DNA of 8,102 bases from Methylobacteriaceae bacterium (GTDB lineage Bacteria; Pseudomonadota; Alphaproteobacteria; Rhizobiales; Beijerinckiaceae). The stretch is from the NCBI GenBank assembly GCA_031272615.1, contig JAISTL010000022.1:1-8102 (forward strand), in the 5' to 3' direction. The notes under the pieces are model-generated. The model was not told where the DNA came from. It searched no databases and saw nothing but the letters and a program-made list of their open reading frames with translations. Of the stretch, positions 1-7,970 are shown piece by piece. Within the stretch, counting starts at the first letter, position 1. Every line of letters begins with the position of its first letter. A program made the translations under genes and the position numbers.

Positions 1-626
1 ACGACGAGCATGCCCATCATGGCGGGACGCCTCATGAGAGCCCGCTGACCATGCTCATTCCACTGGCTGTCCTAGCGGTCGGCGCCCTGATTGCCGGCTT
101 CTGGTATCAGGGTTCCTTCATTGGCGAAGAATACGGGGGCTTCTGGAAGAGTTCGATATTCACGGCGGAAAGCAACAAGATTCTTCATGAGATTCACGAA
201 GCGCCGCTCATCGTGAAGTTTTCGCCCTTCGTCATGATGGTGCTGGGCTTTGCCCTGGCGTTGTGGATGTATGTGCTGGATACCAGCGTACCCGGCAAGC
301 TGGCAGCCATGTTCCCGCGGCTGTACCGGTTCCTGCTCAACAAGTGGTATTTCGATGAGCTGTATGACCTGGTTTTGATACGCCCGGCCAAGTGTATCGG
401 ACGCTTCTTCTGGAAGGGAATTGACGGCGCGGTGATCGACGGTCTCGGTCCCGATGGAATTTCGGCTCGTACCATGGATTTGGGGCGGGTGGCCTCCAAA
501 CTGCAAACCGGGTACATTTACCACTATGCCTTCGTGATGCTGATCGGCGTCGCGGCACTCTTATCGTGGTATGTCGGTGGACATATCATCGGGATTATCG
601 GAGTTATTTTTGGAGGAGGGCATTGA
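1..626 (+). CDS. nuoL: NADH-quinone oxidoreductase subunit L, C-terminal part (5' end outside window)
   Basis: This is the last 207 residues of NuoL, a membrane-arm, antiporter-like subunit of respiratory complex I that couples NADH:quinone electron transfer to proton pumping. The frame is open to the left edge: the first full codon is at base 3, and residues before the internal Met at base 51 ([14 protein letters not shown]) continue it, so the Met at 51 is not the start. Family NuoL is usually about 600-700 residues, so roughly two thirds is missing. Visible are a hydrophobic segment at once after that stretch, another around bases 220-280, the conserved [10 protein letters not shown] block, an IDG...DG stretch expected in the region of the long lateral helix, and a final hydrophobic helix ending in a glycine-rich tail (IFGGGH). 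The stop TGA shares its A with the nuoM ATG. The identification rests on these C-terminal motifs and on nuoM and nuoN following directly. Confidence 0.95.
   Translation, partial: DEHAHHGGTPHESPLTMLIPLAVLAVGALIAGFWYQGSFIGEEYGGFWKSSIFTAESNKILHEIHEAPLIVKFSPFVMMVLGFALALWMYVLDTSVPGKLAAMFPRLYRFLLNKWYFDELYDLVLIRPAKCIGRFFWKGIDGAVIDGLGPDGISARTMDLGRVASKLQTGYIYHYAFVMLIGVAALLSWYVGGHIIGIIGVIFGGGH
612..620 (+). promoter_or_regulatory. Ribosome binding site of nuoM
   Basis: GGAGGAGGG ends five bases before the ATG at 626. It fixes the nuoM start there rather than at the in-frame upstream Met at 566, which would lie inside nuoL and add 20 residues unlike NuoM. The site lies within the last codons of nuoL, which suits translational coupling. 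Confidence 0.8.
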
Positions 627-2122
627 TGCTTGGGTTCCACATTTTATCCGGGCTGCTGATTCTTCCTCTGATTGGTGCAGCCTTTATCCTGTGCCTGCGC
701 GGCGATGGAAACAAGGTTCACTCCAATGCCCGTTATGCCGCCCTGGCAACCACTCTTGTCACCTTTTTGCTGTCCGTGGCCGCCTGGTTCATGTTTGACC
801 CGGCCAGCGCCGATTTTCAGCTGGTCGAGCAGAAGGTGTGGATATCCGAGTCCATCCGGTTCAAACTGGGGGTTGACGGTTTCTCCATTCCCTTTGTTCT
901 CTTGACCACTTTCCTGATGCCGATTTGCGTCGCCGCTTCCTGGCATATCGAAAAGCAGGTCAAGGCTTATTTCGCGTGTTTCCTCGTTCTTGAAACCACG
1001 CTGATCGGTGTGTTCGTCGCCCTTGACCTGGTGCTGTTCTACGTGTTCTTCGAGGCCGGCCTCATCCCGATGTTCCTCATCATCGGCGTCTGGGGCGGCA
1101 AGCGACGCATTTACGCGGCCTTCAAGTTCTTCCTGTACACGCTTCTCGGTTCGCTGTTCATGCTGCTGGCCGCCATCGCCATGTATTGGGAAGCGGGGAC
1201 AACGGATATCCCGACACTGCTGCAACACCGCTTCCCGGTGGAGATGCAGAAATGGCTGTGGCTTGCCTTCCTTGCGTCCTTTGCGGTGAAAATGCCGATG
1301 TGGCCGGTTCACACCTGGTTGCCTGACGCGCATGTCGAGGCGCCGACCGCCGGTTCCGTCATCCTTGCCGGCGTTCTGCTGAAGATGGGCGGTTACGGCT
1401 TCATCCGCTTCTCGATTCCGATGTTCCCGGACGCTTCGGTCTATTTCACGCCGCTGATCATGGGGTTGTCGCTGGTCGCCATCATCTACACCTCTCTGGT
1501 GGCCCTGATGCAGGAGGATATGAAGAAGCTGGTTGCCTATTCATCCGTCGCGCACATGGGGTTCGTGACCATGGGGTTGTTCTCGCTGACGCAGCAGGGC
1601 ATCCAGGGCGCCATGTTCCAGATGGTCTCCCATGGCCTTGTCTCCGGCGCACTGTTCCTTTGCGTCGGTGTGGTCTACGACCGTATGCACACCCGGGAAA
1701 TCGCCGCTTTCGGCGGCATCGTCAACCGAATGCCGAACTACGCCGTGGTGTTCATGATGTTCACCCTCGCCAATGTCGGGTTACCCGGAACCTCCGGGTT
1801 TATCGGGGAATTCCTGACGATTGTCGGGACATTCCTCCAGTTTCCGCGGGTGGCGTTCTGCGCCGCCATCGGTGTCATCCTGTCGGCGGCTTACGCCTTG
1901 TGGCTTTATCGACGGGTCATGTACGGCCCGTTGGTCAAGCCTGAACTGATGTCGCTGAGCGACCTGACGCGGCGGGAACTGGCGGTGTTTGTTCCGTTGG
2001 TTCTGCTTGTTGTCTATTACGGCGTCCAGCCCGATTCGATCCTGAACAGTTTCCAGGTCGCGACCAGCAAGTTGCTGGAAAGCCTCCCGAATGTTCAAAC
2101 CGCCATGCTTACCCTCCAGTGA
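626..2122 (+). CDS. nuoM: NADH-quinone oxidoreductase subunit M
   Basis: NuoM is one of three antiporter-like proton-pumping subunits in the membrane arm of complex I. The product is 498 residues, normal for the family, and hydrophobic throughout, as expected for about 14 transmembrane helices. Key residues are in place. Glu143 sits in [17 protein letters not shown] and matches the essential Glu144 of E. coli NuoM. Lys222 sits in [18 protein letters not shown] (E. coli Lys234), Lys253 in LLKMGGYG (E. coli Lys265) and Glu395 in GFIGEF (E. coli Glu407). The conserved HVEAPTAGS and [14 protein letters not shown] blocks are also present. These correspondences come from recalled family knowledge, not from an alignment. 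The ATG overlaps the nuoL stop by one base and has a strong ribosome binding site, so the two are probably translationally coupled. No frameshift or missing segment is seen. Confidence 0.97.
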   Translation: MLGFHILSGLLILPLIGAAFILCLRGDGNKVHSNARYAALATTLVTFLLSVAAWFMFDPASADFQLVEQKVWISESIRFKLGVDGFSIPFVLLTTFLMPICVAASWHIEKQVKAYFACFLVLETTLIGVFVALDLVLFYVFFEAGLIPMFLIIGVWGGKRRIYAAFKFFLYTLLGSLFMLLAAIAMYWEAGTTDIPTLLQHRFPVEMQKWLWLAFLASFAVKMPMWPVHTWLPDAHVEAPTAGSVILAGVLLKMGGYGFIRFSIPMFPDASVYFTPLIMGLSLVAIIYTSLVALMQEDMKKLVAYSSVAHMGFVTMGLFSLTQQGIQGAMFQMVSHGLVSGALFLCVGVVYDRMHTREIAAFGGIVNRMPNYAVVFMMFTLANVGLPGTSGFIGEFLTIVGTFLQFPRVAFCAAIGVILSAAYALWLYRRVMYGPLVKPELMSLSDLTRRELAVFVPLVLLVVYYGVQPDSILNSFQVATSKLLESLPNVQTAMLTLQ

Positions 2123-2134
2123 GGCCCGTAAACA

Positions 2135-3583
2135 ATGTCCGAGATTAATGCCTTCATAGCATTCCCCGAGATAATTCTTGTGATTGGTGTGCTGATCTTG
2201 ATTGTATTCGGCGCTTTGCGGAAAGGGCAGGCTACGGAGACGGTCAACCTGTTTTCCTTGATTGTTCTCGCCGGAGCGTTCATTGCCGTCATCCTCATGC
2301 CCTCGGGCGCCGGGTTCGGCGGGTTGATGGTCGTCGACAGTTTCGCCAAAATCATGAAAGCGCTGGCGTTGATCGCCGCCGCCGCGACCATTGCCATGTC
2401 GCGGGATTATATGGCACGGGAAAACCTGCATCATTTCGAGTTTCCGATTCTGGTAACTCTGGCCGCCATCGGCATGATGATGATGATCTCCGCCAACAAC
2501 CTGCTCGGGCTCTATCTCGGTATCGAGCTTCTCAGCCTGCCGTGCTACGTTCTGGCGGCGTTTCGGCGTGACAGCCCGCTCTCCACGGAAGCCGGAGTGA
2601 AGTATTTCGTGCTCGGCTCTCTCTCTTCCGGCATGTTGCTCTACGGCGCCTCCCTGATTTACGGGTTTTCCGGTTCGCTGCAGTTTCCGGAGATTTCCGC
2701 GGCCGTTAAATCCTTCAGCGCCGAGGGCGGCACAGCGGTTGGCCCCACCGTCGGTTTGATCACCGGGATGTGTTTCATGGCCGCCGGAACGGCGTTCAAA
2801 ATCTCCGCCGTTCCGTTCCATATGTGGACTCCCGATGTGTATGAGGGCTCTCCGGCTCCCGTCACCGCTTTCTTTGCCTCAGCGCCCAAGGTTGCGGGCC
2901 TGGCGGTGGTCGTCCGGCTGTTTGTCGGCGCCTTCGGCGATGCCGTTTCCCTGTGGCAGCAAATCATCTACTTCATCTCGGTGATGTCGATGATCATCGG
3001 CGCCTTCGGTGCGTTGACCCAGTCGAATTTCAAGCGTCTGATGGCGTATTCGTCCATCGGCAATGTCGGGTACGCGCTGATTGGTCTGGTTGCCGGAACC
3101 GAAGAGGGCATTGCCGGCATGGTGGTCTACCTGGTCATTTATGTCGCCATGACCCTCGGCGCTTTCGCCTGCATTATCGCCATGCGCAACGGCGAAGAGG
3201 AGTTTGATAGCATTTATGACCTCGCCGGCTTGAGCAAAACCCATGGCGGCTGGGCTGCCGGGCTTCTTGTCGTCATGTTCTCGCTGGCGGCCATTCCGCC
3301 GCTCGGCGGTTTCTTCGGCAAGCTGATGGTATTCATGGCCGCGGTCAAGGTCCAGCTGTGGACGTTGGTCATTGTCGGTGTTCTCACCTCTGTCGTGTCA
3401 GCGTTTTATTACCTGCGGATTGTCAAGATCATGTATTTTGATGAACCGCATCAGGACTTCGAAACCATGCCGGTGACGCTGAAGGTCATACTGGCGGCAT
3501 CCAATGTCGTGATTGTTCTTGGTGTCGTCTTCATGGGCTTCATTTTCGGCGCCGCGAACATGGCGGCGGGGTCTCTGTGGTAG
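2135..3583 (+). CDS. nuoN: NADH-quinone oxidoreductase subunit N
   Basis: NuoN is the third antiporter-like subunit of the complex I membrane arm. The 482-residue product matches family length and is almost wholly hydrophobic, consistent with about 14 transmembrane helices. Expected charged residues are Glu131 in LGIELLSLPCYVL (E. coli Glu133), Lys156 in GVKYFVLGS (E. coli Lys158), Lys222 in AFKISAVPFHMWTPDVYEG (E. coli Lys217) and Lys252 in SAPKVAG (E. coli Lys247). The TQSNFKRLMAYSSIGNVGY block and the PPLGGFFGKLMVF block near residue 390 are also characteristic. The E. coli numbering is from memory. The start is 12 bases after the nuoM stop, with GAGG ten bases upstream of the ATG. The stop lies seven bases inside birA. 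Last of the nuo genes here, as is usual. Confidence 0.97.
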   Translation: MSEINAFIAFPEIILVIGVLILIVFGALRKGQATETVNLFSLIVLAGAFIAVILMPSGAGFGGLMVVDSFAKIMKALALIAAAATIAMSRDYMARENLHHFEFPILVTLAAIGMMMMISANNLLGLYLGIELLSLPCYVLAAFRRDSPLSTEAGVKYFVLGSLSSGMLLYGASLIYGFSGSLQFPEISAAVKSFSAEGGTAVGPTVGLITGMCFMAAGTAFKISAVPFHMWTPDVYEGSPAPVTAFFASAPKVAGLAVVVRLFVGAFGDAVSLWQQIIYFISVMSMIIGAFGALTQSNFKRLMAYSSIGNVGYALIGLVAGTEEGIAGMVVYLVIYVAMTLGAFACIIAMRNGEEEFDSIYDLAGLSKTHGGWAAGLLVVMFSLAAIPPLGGFFGKLMVFMAAVKVQLWTLVIVGVLTSVVSAFYYLRIVKIMYFDEPHQDFETMPVTLKVILAASNVVIVLGVVFMGFIFGAANMAAGSLW

Positions 3584-4359
3584 AGTATCGCGAAATCGCC
3601 CTCGGGGCGGTGGGGTCGACCAATGACGAATGCCTGAAAGCCGCCGCGGAAGGAGACCCCGGCGGCTTGTGGCTGACGGCGGGCGAACAGACCCGGGGCA
3701 GGGGACGCGCCGGCAAGGTGTGGGCTTCCGTGCCCGGAAATCTCTATGCCAGTGTTCTCCTCGTCGACCCGTGTGAGCTCTTCTTCGCCTCCCAACTGAG
3801 TTTCGTTTCGGCGTTGGCGGTATTTGCCGCCGCGGAGACGGTGACCGGCCTGTCCTTCCCGCGCATCACCATCAAATGGCCCAATGATGTTCTGCTGGAC
3901 GGCGACAAGTTTTGCGGCATATTGCTGGAATCCGCCCGGATCAGCCGGAGAAACTGTGACGCCGTGGTCATCGGCTTCGGCGTCAATATCGCCGGTGTTC
4001 CCGAAGGCCTGCCCTATGGCGCGACGGCGCTTGGCCGTTACCGGCCGGGAATAACCGCGCGCGATGTATTCACATGTTTGAGCGGGCATTTTGCCCGAAC
4101 CCTGGAACTGTGGAACGGCGGCCGCTTCTCCCAAGACGGTCCGCCGCGCCGCGTGCCGGATTTCGCCGTGATCAGGCGTCAATGGTTGACATACGCGCGG
4201 GGATTGGGAGAGACAGTCACCCTGCACATGCCCAACGGCGACATCACCGGCGTGTTTGAGGGAGTGGACCAATACGGTCGCCTGGAACTGCTGAGTCCCG
4301 AACACGGCCTGTTCAAAATCAATGCCGGAGACTTATTTTTCGGCCCGCCCGCCGGCTGA
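3577..4359 (+). CDS. birA: Biotin--[acetyl-CoA-carboxylase] ligase, class I
   Basis: Biotin-protein ligase makes biotinyl-AMP from biotin and ATP and transfers biotin to the carrier lysine of enzymes such as acetyl-CoA carboxylase; it acts in the cytoplasm. The 260-residue product carries STN at 14-16, the biotinyl-AMP loop GRGRAGKVW at 41-49, PGNLYAS at 53-59, KWPNDVLLDG at 100-109, Lys111 followed by FCGILLES, and GFGVNI at 133-138. The C-terminal SH3-like domain lies at about 210-256 and ends in AGDLFF. There is no N-terminal helix-turn-helix, so it is the monofunctional class and not a repressor of biotin genes. The GTG start at 3577 overlaps the nuoN stop by seven bases, with GGGG a few bases upstream. 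birA after nuoN is a common alphaproteobacterial order. The 3' end overlaps the convergent regulator gene by 27 bases. The coaX- and RNase J-like genes that often follow birA in that group are absent. Confidence 0.93.
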   Translation: MVEYREIALGAVGSTNDECLKAAAEGDPGGLWLTAGEQTRGRGRAGKVWASVPGNLYASVLLVDPCELFFASQLSFVSALAVFAAAETVTGLSFPRITIKWPNDVLLDGDKFCGILLESARISRRNCDAVVIGFGVNIAGVPEGLPYGATALGRYRPGITARDVFTCLSGHFARTLELWNGGRFSQDGPPRRVPDFAVIRRQWLTYARGLGETVTLHMPNGDITGVFEGVDQYGRLELLSPEHGLFKINAGDLFFGPPAG

Positions 4360-5073
4360 AGAAAACGACGATTCTCCCCGTTCCGCCTGGTGAAAAGACG
4401 CCGTCACATGGTGAATCATGCAGCGTTTCGCCAGATTGCCGTCACGTTTCCTGATGGCGTTGATGATCTTTCCGTGCCAGATGATTCCGTGCTCGTTACC
4501 GGCTGGATATTGCCGAAGCCGCTTGATCATGTAGTCCTTCAGCAATTCAAAGATGGATTCGATCATGTATTCAAGCAGTTCGTTCCGGCTGATCCGGGCA
4601 ATGGCCCGATGAAACTCGCAGTCGAGGTCGGCGCGTTTTTCCAAGTCGTTCCTGTGCAGATTCATTTGTTCGTTGATGGCTTCCAAGTCGGCAATATCGT
4701 CGTCGGTCGCATTGACCGCCGCTTCCACCGCCGACTCCGCTTCCAGTATCAAACGAACCCGCGCGATTTTCGCATCCGACACCCGGTTGAAGCGGGTTAC
4801 CCGGCTGAGGGTACGGCTGATGATGGTGGCATCGGGAATGGTGGCGTAGGAGCCGTCACCCGCCCGCATGGAAACAAGCCCCCGTTCCTTGAGAATCTTC
4901 AGCGCTTCCCGTATCACGGAACGACTCACGCCGTACTGTTCCATGAGTTCGTATTCTGAAGGCAACCGGTTGTCGTCACTGTGGCGACCGAACATCACTT
5001 CTTCGAGCGAGTCGGCAATCTGCTCATACAGCGTCAGATGATTGATCTTGTCCGCGTTGATGTTCCATGACAT
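4333..5073 (-). CDS. GntR-family transcriptional regulator, FCD (FadR-type) ligand-binding domain
   Basis: A cytoplasmic DNA-binding regulator of 246 residues, typical for the FadR subfamily. A winged helix-turn-helix lies at about 12-80, with RLPSEYELMEQYGVSRSVIREALKIL the standard recognition stretch followed by the wing LVSMRAGDGSYA. The all-helical FCD domain spans about 95-230. Asp151, His155 (DCEFHRAIA), His200 (WHGKIINAI) and His222 (IHH) fit the Asp-His-His-His set that binds a metal and usually a carboxylate effector in this family. The start is 30 bases after the dctM stop on the same strand, so it is probably the last gene of the TRAP operon and its local regulator; GGGA lies a few bases before the ATG. 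The last 15 or so residues (rich in Ser, Gly and Glu) look non-conserved and are partly encoded opposite the birA end. Effector and operator cannot be read from the sequence. Relatives control sugar-acid, lactate, glycolate or fatty-acid genes. Confidence 0.92.
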   Translation of the reverse strand: MSWNINADKINHLTLYEQIADSLEEVMFGRHSDDNRLPSEYELMEQYGVSRSVIREALKILKERGLVSMRAGDGSYATIPDATIISRTLSRVTRFNRVSDAKIARVRLILEAESAVEAAVNATDDDIADLEAINEQMNLHRNDLEKRADLDCEFHRAIARISRNELLEYMIESIFELLKDYMIKRLRQYPAGNEHGIIWHGKIINAIRKRDGNLAKRCMIHHVTASFHQAERGESSFSSAGGRAEK

Positions 5074-5103
5074 GGTCGTTCCCGCCCCCTTGTCCGTTTC
5101 AGA

Positions 5104-6381
5104 TCACTGCGCGCCGAAAAACAGGTTCGGGACAAACAGGGTCACCGGTGGGAAAAACGTAACCAGAATCAATACGATAAACAACGGAATCAGGAACGGC
5201 ATGGTTGCTTTCGTCACCCGCTCGAACGAGACTTTTGCCACGTTGGACACCACATACAACACAACGCCGACCGGTGGCGTGATGACGCCGACCATCAGGT
5301 TCATGATCATGATCAGGCAGGCCTGGGTCTGATCCACACCCATGCCGGTCATCACCGGAATGAGAATGGGTGTCAAAATGAGGATGGCCGCCGTCGCTTC
5401 CATGAACATTCCGACGAACAACAAAAACACGTTGATGATAATCAGCACCAGGAACTTGGAGTCGGCGACCGCCAGCAGAGCGTGGGACATGGCCTGCGGC
5501 ACCTGGGCGACGGAGAGCATCCATCCGAAGATGGAAGCCGTCATCACCATTGCCAGCACAACCCCGGTGGTATCGCAGGTTGCCATGATCACCCTCGGAA
5601 TCTCCCGGAAAGTGAACTCCCGGTAGACGAACAGCCCGAGGAACAGCGAATAGGCGGCGGCGACAACGGCGGCTTCAGTGGGAGTGAAAATCCCCGTGAA
5701 AATGCCTGTAAACAGGATGATCGGCGCCATGAGGGCCCAGAAAGCCTCACGGAACGCAACCCATACGGTTTTCAGCGTCGGGCGCGGCATACGCGGATAA
5801 TTGCGTTTGCGGGCGTAAAACGACACCATGAGCATCAGGGACAGGCCCATGAGAACGCCGGGGACGATTCCGCCGAGAAACATGCGCCCGATGGACGCTT
5901 CCGCGGCAACGGCAAGAATGACCATCGGCAGCGACGGGGGAATAATCGGCCCGATAACCGAAGAGGCGGCGGTGATGGCGCAACTGAAATCATCGTCATA
6001 CCCCGAGTCCCGCATAGCCTTGATTTCGATGCTCCCCAACCCGCCGGCGTCGGCCACCGCCGTGCCGCTCATTCCGGCAAACATCATGCTCGCCACCACG
6101 TTGGCGTGCCCCAGTCCACCGGGGAGGCGGCCGACGAGGACGTTGGCGAAGTCAAACATGCGGCGGGTCACGCCGGAATTGTTCATGACATTGCCCATGA
6201 TGATGAAGAACGGCGCCGCCAGCAGCTGAAACGAGTTGGCCGCCATGGAGATTTTCTGCACCGCGGTGATGGGGTTGAACCCGCCGAGATAGATGAACAC
6301 GACGGCGCATAACCCGAGGTTGGTGTACAACGGTAACCCGGTGAACAGAAGCACGACGAACATGATGAGAACGAGGGTCAT
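5104..6381 (-). CDS. dctM: TRAP transporter large membrane subunit
   Basis: The large, channel-forming subunit of a tripartite ATP-independent periplasmic transporter. It sits in the inner membrane with DctQ and uses an ion gradient, normally sodium, to import the solute delivered by DctP. The 425 residues are normal for the family and consistent with about 12 transmembrane helices. Family blocks are LLAAPFFIIMGNVMNNSG at 53-70, FAGMSGTAVADAGGLGSIEI at 101-120 (first re-entrant hairpin region), IGPIIPPS at 143-150, GIFTPTEAA at 230-238, and MEATAAILILTPILIPV at 327-343 followed by ITPPVG at 367-372. The start at 6381 overlaps the dctQ stop as ATGA, with AGAGG seven bases upstream. The frame stays open for 106 codons further upstream, but that stretch lies inside dctQ and lacks family similarity. 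The downstream neighbour is the GntR regulator. The substrate is not readable from this subunit. Confidence 0.96.
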   Translation of the reverse strand: MTLVLIMFVVLLFTGLPLYTNLGLCAVVFIYLGGFNPITAVQKISMAANSFQLLAAPFFIIMGNVMNNSGVTRRMFDFANVLVGRLPGGLGHANVVASMMFAGMSGTAVADAGGLGSIEIKAMRDSGYDDDFSCAITAASSVIGPIIPPSLPMVILAVAAEASIGRMFLGGIVPGVLMGLSLMLMVSFYARKRNYPRMPRPTLKTVWVAFREAFWALMAPIILFTGIFTGIFTPTEAAVVAAAYSLFLGLFVYREFTFREIPRVIMATCDTTGVVLAMVMTASIFGWMLSVAQVPQAMSHALLAVADSKFLVLIIINVFLLFVGMFMEATAAILILTPILIPVMTGMGVDQTQACLIMIMNLMVGVITPPVGVVLYVVSNVAKVSFERVTKATMPFLIPLFIVLILVTFFPPVTLFVPNLFFGAQ

Positions 6382-6869
6382 GAGCGCACCTCTTCGGGCT
6401 TCCTGAAAACATCGACAAGATCCAGGATCTGATAAAAAACAATGATTGCGTTGGCGATGGGAACACTGAGATAAACAAGGCCGAAATTGATCGGCAGGGT
6501 CACCGCCATGCCGCGGCTTCCCACCTCGACCATTTTGATTCCGAACCAGACCATGAAGACGGAGAACCCTATCACCAGCAGACAGTTGAACGCTTTCAAC
6601 ACTTTCTGCGCCGTCGGTGGCAGGAATGTCACGAGCGCGGTGATTTGAATGTGGGTTTTGTTTCGCGTGGCGACCGTCCACCCGAGATAGCAAATCCACA
6701 CAAACATCAGGCGGATGAGTTCCTCCGACCAGATGGGCGGATTGCTGAACACATAACGCATGACAACTTGGTACAGCGCTATCACGAACACCACGATAAA
6801 AGCCGACACCAGCACCCAGTCAATCACAGTTTCCATGCCTCGCTTGAGGCGTTCAACCAACGAAGACAC
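6378..6869 (-). CDS. dctQ: TRAP transporter small membrane subunit
   Basis: The small inner-membrane subunit that pairs with DctM. It is 163 residues long with four hydrophobic segments at about 15-37, 50-67, 90-112 and 127-148, the expected topology. The DctQ signature is visible as RYVFSNPPIWSEELIR (39-53) and then VWICYLGWTVATRNKTHIQI, which includes the conserved Trp, Glu-Glu and His positions. The start is GTG: the frame has a stop six codons upstream and the GTG has a strong ribosome binding site seven bases away. The stop overlaps the dctM ATG by four bases, so the two membrane subunits are probably translationally coupled. The gene is separated from dctP by 118 bases that contain a stem-loop. 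Confidence 0.93.
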   Translation of the reverse strand: MSSLVERLKRGMETVIDWVLVSAFIVVFVIALYQVVMRYVFSNPPIWSEELIRLMFVWICYLGWTVATRNKTHIQITALVTFLPPTAQKVLKAFNCLLVIGFSVFMVWFGIKMVEVGSRGMAVTLPINFGLVYLSVPIANAIIVFYQILDLVDVFRKPEEVRS

Positions 6870-6876
6870 CGAAAAA

Positions 6877-6884
6877 CTCCTTTT
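6877..6884 (-). promoter_or_regulatory. Ribosome binding site that decides the GTG start of dctQ
   Basis: On the minus strand AAAAGGAG is followed by seven bases and then GTG at 6869. An in-frame TGA lies just upstream of this site, so no earlier in-frame start is possible, and the site supports GTG over internal ATG codons. Confidence 0.8.
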
Positions 6885-6930
6885 TCATGGAAACCGCGGC
6901 TTCCGGGGCGGAAACAGGCAAATCAGCACC

Positions 6931-6974
6931 GATAAAGAAGAAAAGGGAGTTCCGGATAAACCGGAACTCCCTTT
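6931..6974 (-). terminator. Intercistronic stem-loop with T-rich tail between dctP and dctQ (possible partial terminator)
   Basis: On the minus strand a perfect 14-bp stem (AAAGGGAGTTCCGG paired with CCGGAACTCCCTTT, 6974-6961 with 6955-6942) encloses a five-base loop. The 3' arm runs into TTTTCTTCTTT. It begins 13 bases after the dctP stop. The layout fits a factor-independent terminator or an RNA-stabilising 3' hairpin. Because dctQ follows 72 bases beyond the stem with its own good ribosome binding site and no evident promoter, I infer read-through with reduced expression of dctQ and dctM. The T run is interrupted by C, which would make termination incomplete. Confidence 0.75.
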
Positions 6975-6987
6975 CCATGCTTCAATC

Positions 6988-7965
6988 TTACTTGATGTTC
7001 TGGATGAAGTCCCAGGTGTCTTTGCCCCAGGCATCGGCAAACAGCGGCACCAGATGCTTGGCGGTGACTTCGCGGAAGGAATCCACATCCGGGGTCACAA
7101 TCGTTACGCCTTTCTCAGCCAGGTCTTTCTTCAGGGCCTCTTCGCTCTTCTTCACTTCTTCGTCGTTCCAGGCGATACCGGCCTTCACCGCTTCCTCGAT
7201 GACTTTCTGATCCTCGGGAGAAACCTTCTTCCAGGCGTCTTCATTGATGAAAATCATGTTGGGGCAGATGATGTGATCGGTGAGGATCACATATTTCTGG
7301 ACTTCGTAGAATTTCTGTCCGGCGAATGTCGTCAGCGGGTTTTCCTGCCCGTCAACGACGTTGGTCTGCAGCGACATGTACAGGTCACCGAACGGAATGG
7401 GCGTTGCCTTGGCGTTCCAGGCGTTGATCATCTCAACATAGGCTTTCACCTCGGGAACACGGATCTTCAGGCCCGCCATGTCCTTGACGCTCTTGATCTC
7501 CTTGTTGGTGGTGGTCAGCTGCCGTGTGCCGTAATAGAAGGCGCCCAGCATACGCGTGTTCTTTTTCAGGAACTCCTCGTTCAGCTTGTCCATGAACGGG
7601 CCGTTCAGGGCTTTGTTCATGTGCTCCACACTGCGATAGATATAGGGAGCTTCAGCGATACTCGCCAACGGAATCCAGCTGGCGAACTGAGCCGGGCCCT
7701 CGGAGATCATGTCGGTAATACCGGCCTGGACCCCTTCCACCAGATCCCGCGAACCGCCGAGAACGCTGTTGGGATATCCTTGAATCTCGACGTCCTTGGC
7801 CTTTTCGTTCACGTCCTTGATGATCTTCATCATCATCTGGGTGGTGACGGTGGAGTCCGCGTGCACGGAACCCCAGCGCAGAACCGTTTTGGCGTCGGCC
7901 ACACCGGCAAAGGCCACGGAAGCGGCGAGAGTCAACGCGTAAAATGATACGGATAATTTCGTCAT
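6988..7965 (-). CDS. dctP: TRAP transporter periplasmic solute-binding protein, DctP family
   Basis: The extracytoplasmic receptor that captures the solute and hands it to DctQM. The 325-residue precursor starts with a Sec-type signal peptide (MTKLSVSFYALTLAASVAFA) and a likely cleavage after ADA at 25. The mature part begins KTVLRWGSVHA, typical of the family. Further family blocks are EGVQAGITDM at about 77-86, YYGTRQLTT at 144-152, GLKIRVPEV at 165-173 with Arg169, which in studied DctP proteins salt-bridges the ligand carboxylate, and PFGDLYMSLQTNVVDGQENP at 191-210. This suggests an organic acid ligand. The YYGTRQLTT form recalls receptors for sugar acids, but that is weak evidence. A strong ribosome binding site precedes the ATG. 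The 55 bases separating it from the upstream gene are AT-rich, and I see no convincing -35/-10 pair or operator, so it may be cotranscribed with that gene. Confidence 0.95.
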   Translation of the reverse strand: MTKLSVSFYALTLAASVAFAGVADAKTVLRWGSVHADSTVTTQMMMKIIKDVNEKAKDVEIQGYPNSVLGGSRDLVEGVQAGITDMISEGPAQFASWIPLASIAEAPYIYRSVEHMNKALNGPFMDKLNEEFLKKNTRMLGAFYYGTRQLTTTNKEIKSVKDMAGLKIRVPEVKAYVEMINAWNAKATPIPFGDLYMSLQTNVVDGQENPLTTFAGQKFYEVQKYVILTDHIICPNMIFINEDAWKKVSPEDQKVIEEAVKAGIAWNDEEVKKSEEALKKDLAEKGVTIVTPDVDSFREVTAKHLVPLFADAWGKDTWDFIQNIK

Positions 7966-7970
7966 CTTTT

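Noticed and set aside
1783..1799. Inverted repeat ACCCGG/CCGGGT in nuoM as a possible terminator
   Set aside because: It is a six-bp stem inside the conserved LPGTSGF coding block with no following T run, so the codons explain it.
1781..2821. Minus-strand reading frame of 346 codons opposite nuoM and nuoN
   Set aside because: It spans two conserved nuo genes in antisense. The product is full of Arg, Gly, Gln and His, has no recognisable motif, and no ribosome binding site stands out.
5482..6312. Plus-strand reading frame of 276 codons opposite dctM
   Set aside because: Antisense to a strongly conserved membrane protein, and the product has the low-complexity charged composition of a shadow frame.
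6382..6699. Upstream extension of the dctM frame that would give a 531-residue protein
   Set aside because: The extra 106 codons lie in another frame of dctQ and encode no hydrophobic or family-like segment. The ATG at 6381 has a ribosome binding site and the standard ATGA overlap, and gives the normal DctM length.
6901..6913. Second hairpin TTCCG/CGGAA near the dctQ start
   Set aside because: The stem is only five bp with a three-base loop and no supporting context, so chance is the simpler explanation in GC-rich DNA.
7713..7723. Small palindrome CGGTA-A-TACCG as a possible regulator operator
   Set aside because: It lies well inside dctP where the codons account for it. It is only five bases per arm and has no second copy in the intergenic regions.
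6760..7947. Plus-strand reading frame of 395 codons opposite dctP and the start of dctQ
   Set aside because: It lies fully antisense to dctP, which has a signal peptide, family motifs and a strong ribosome binding site. The translated product is rich in His, Arg, Gly and Asp with no domain I recognise, typical of the shadow of a GC-biased gene.
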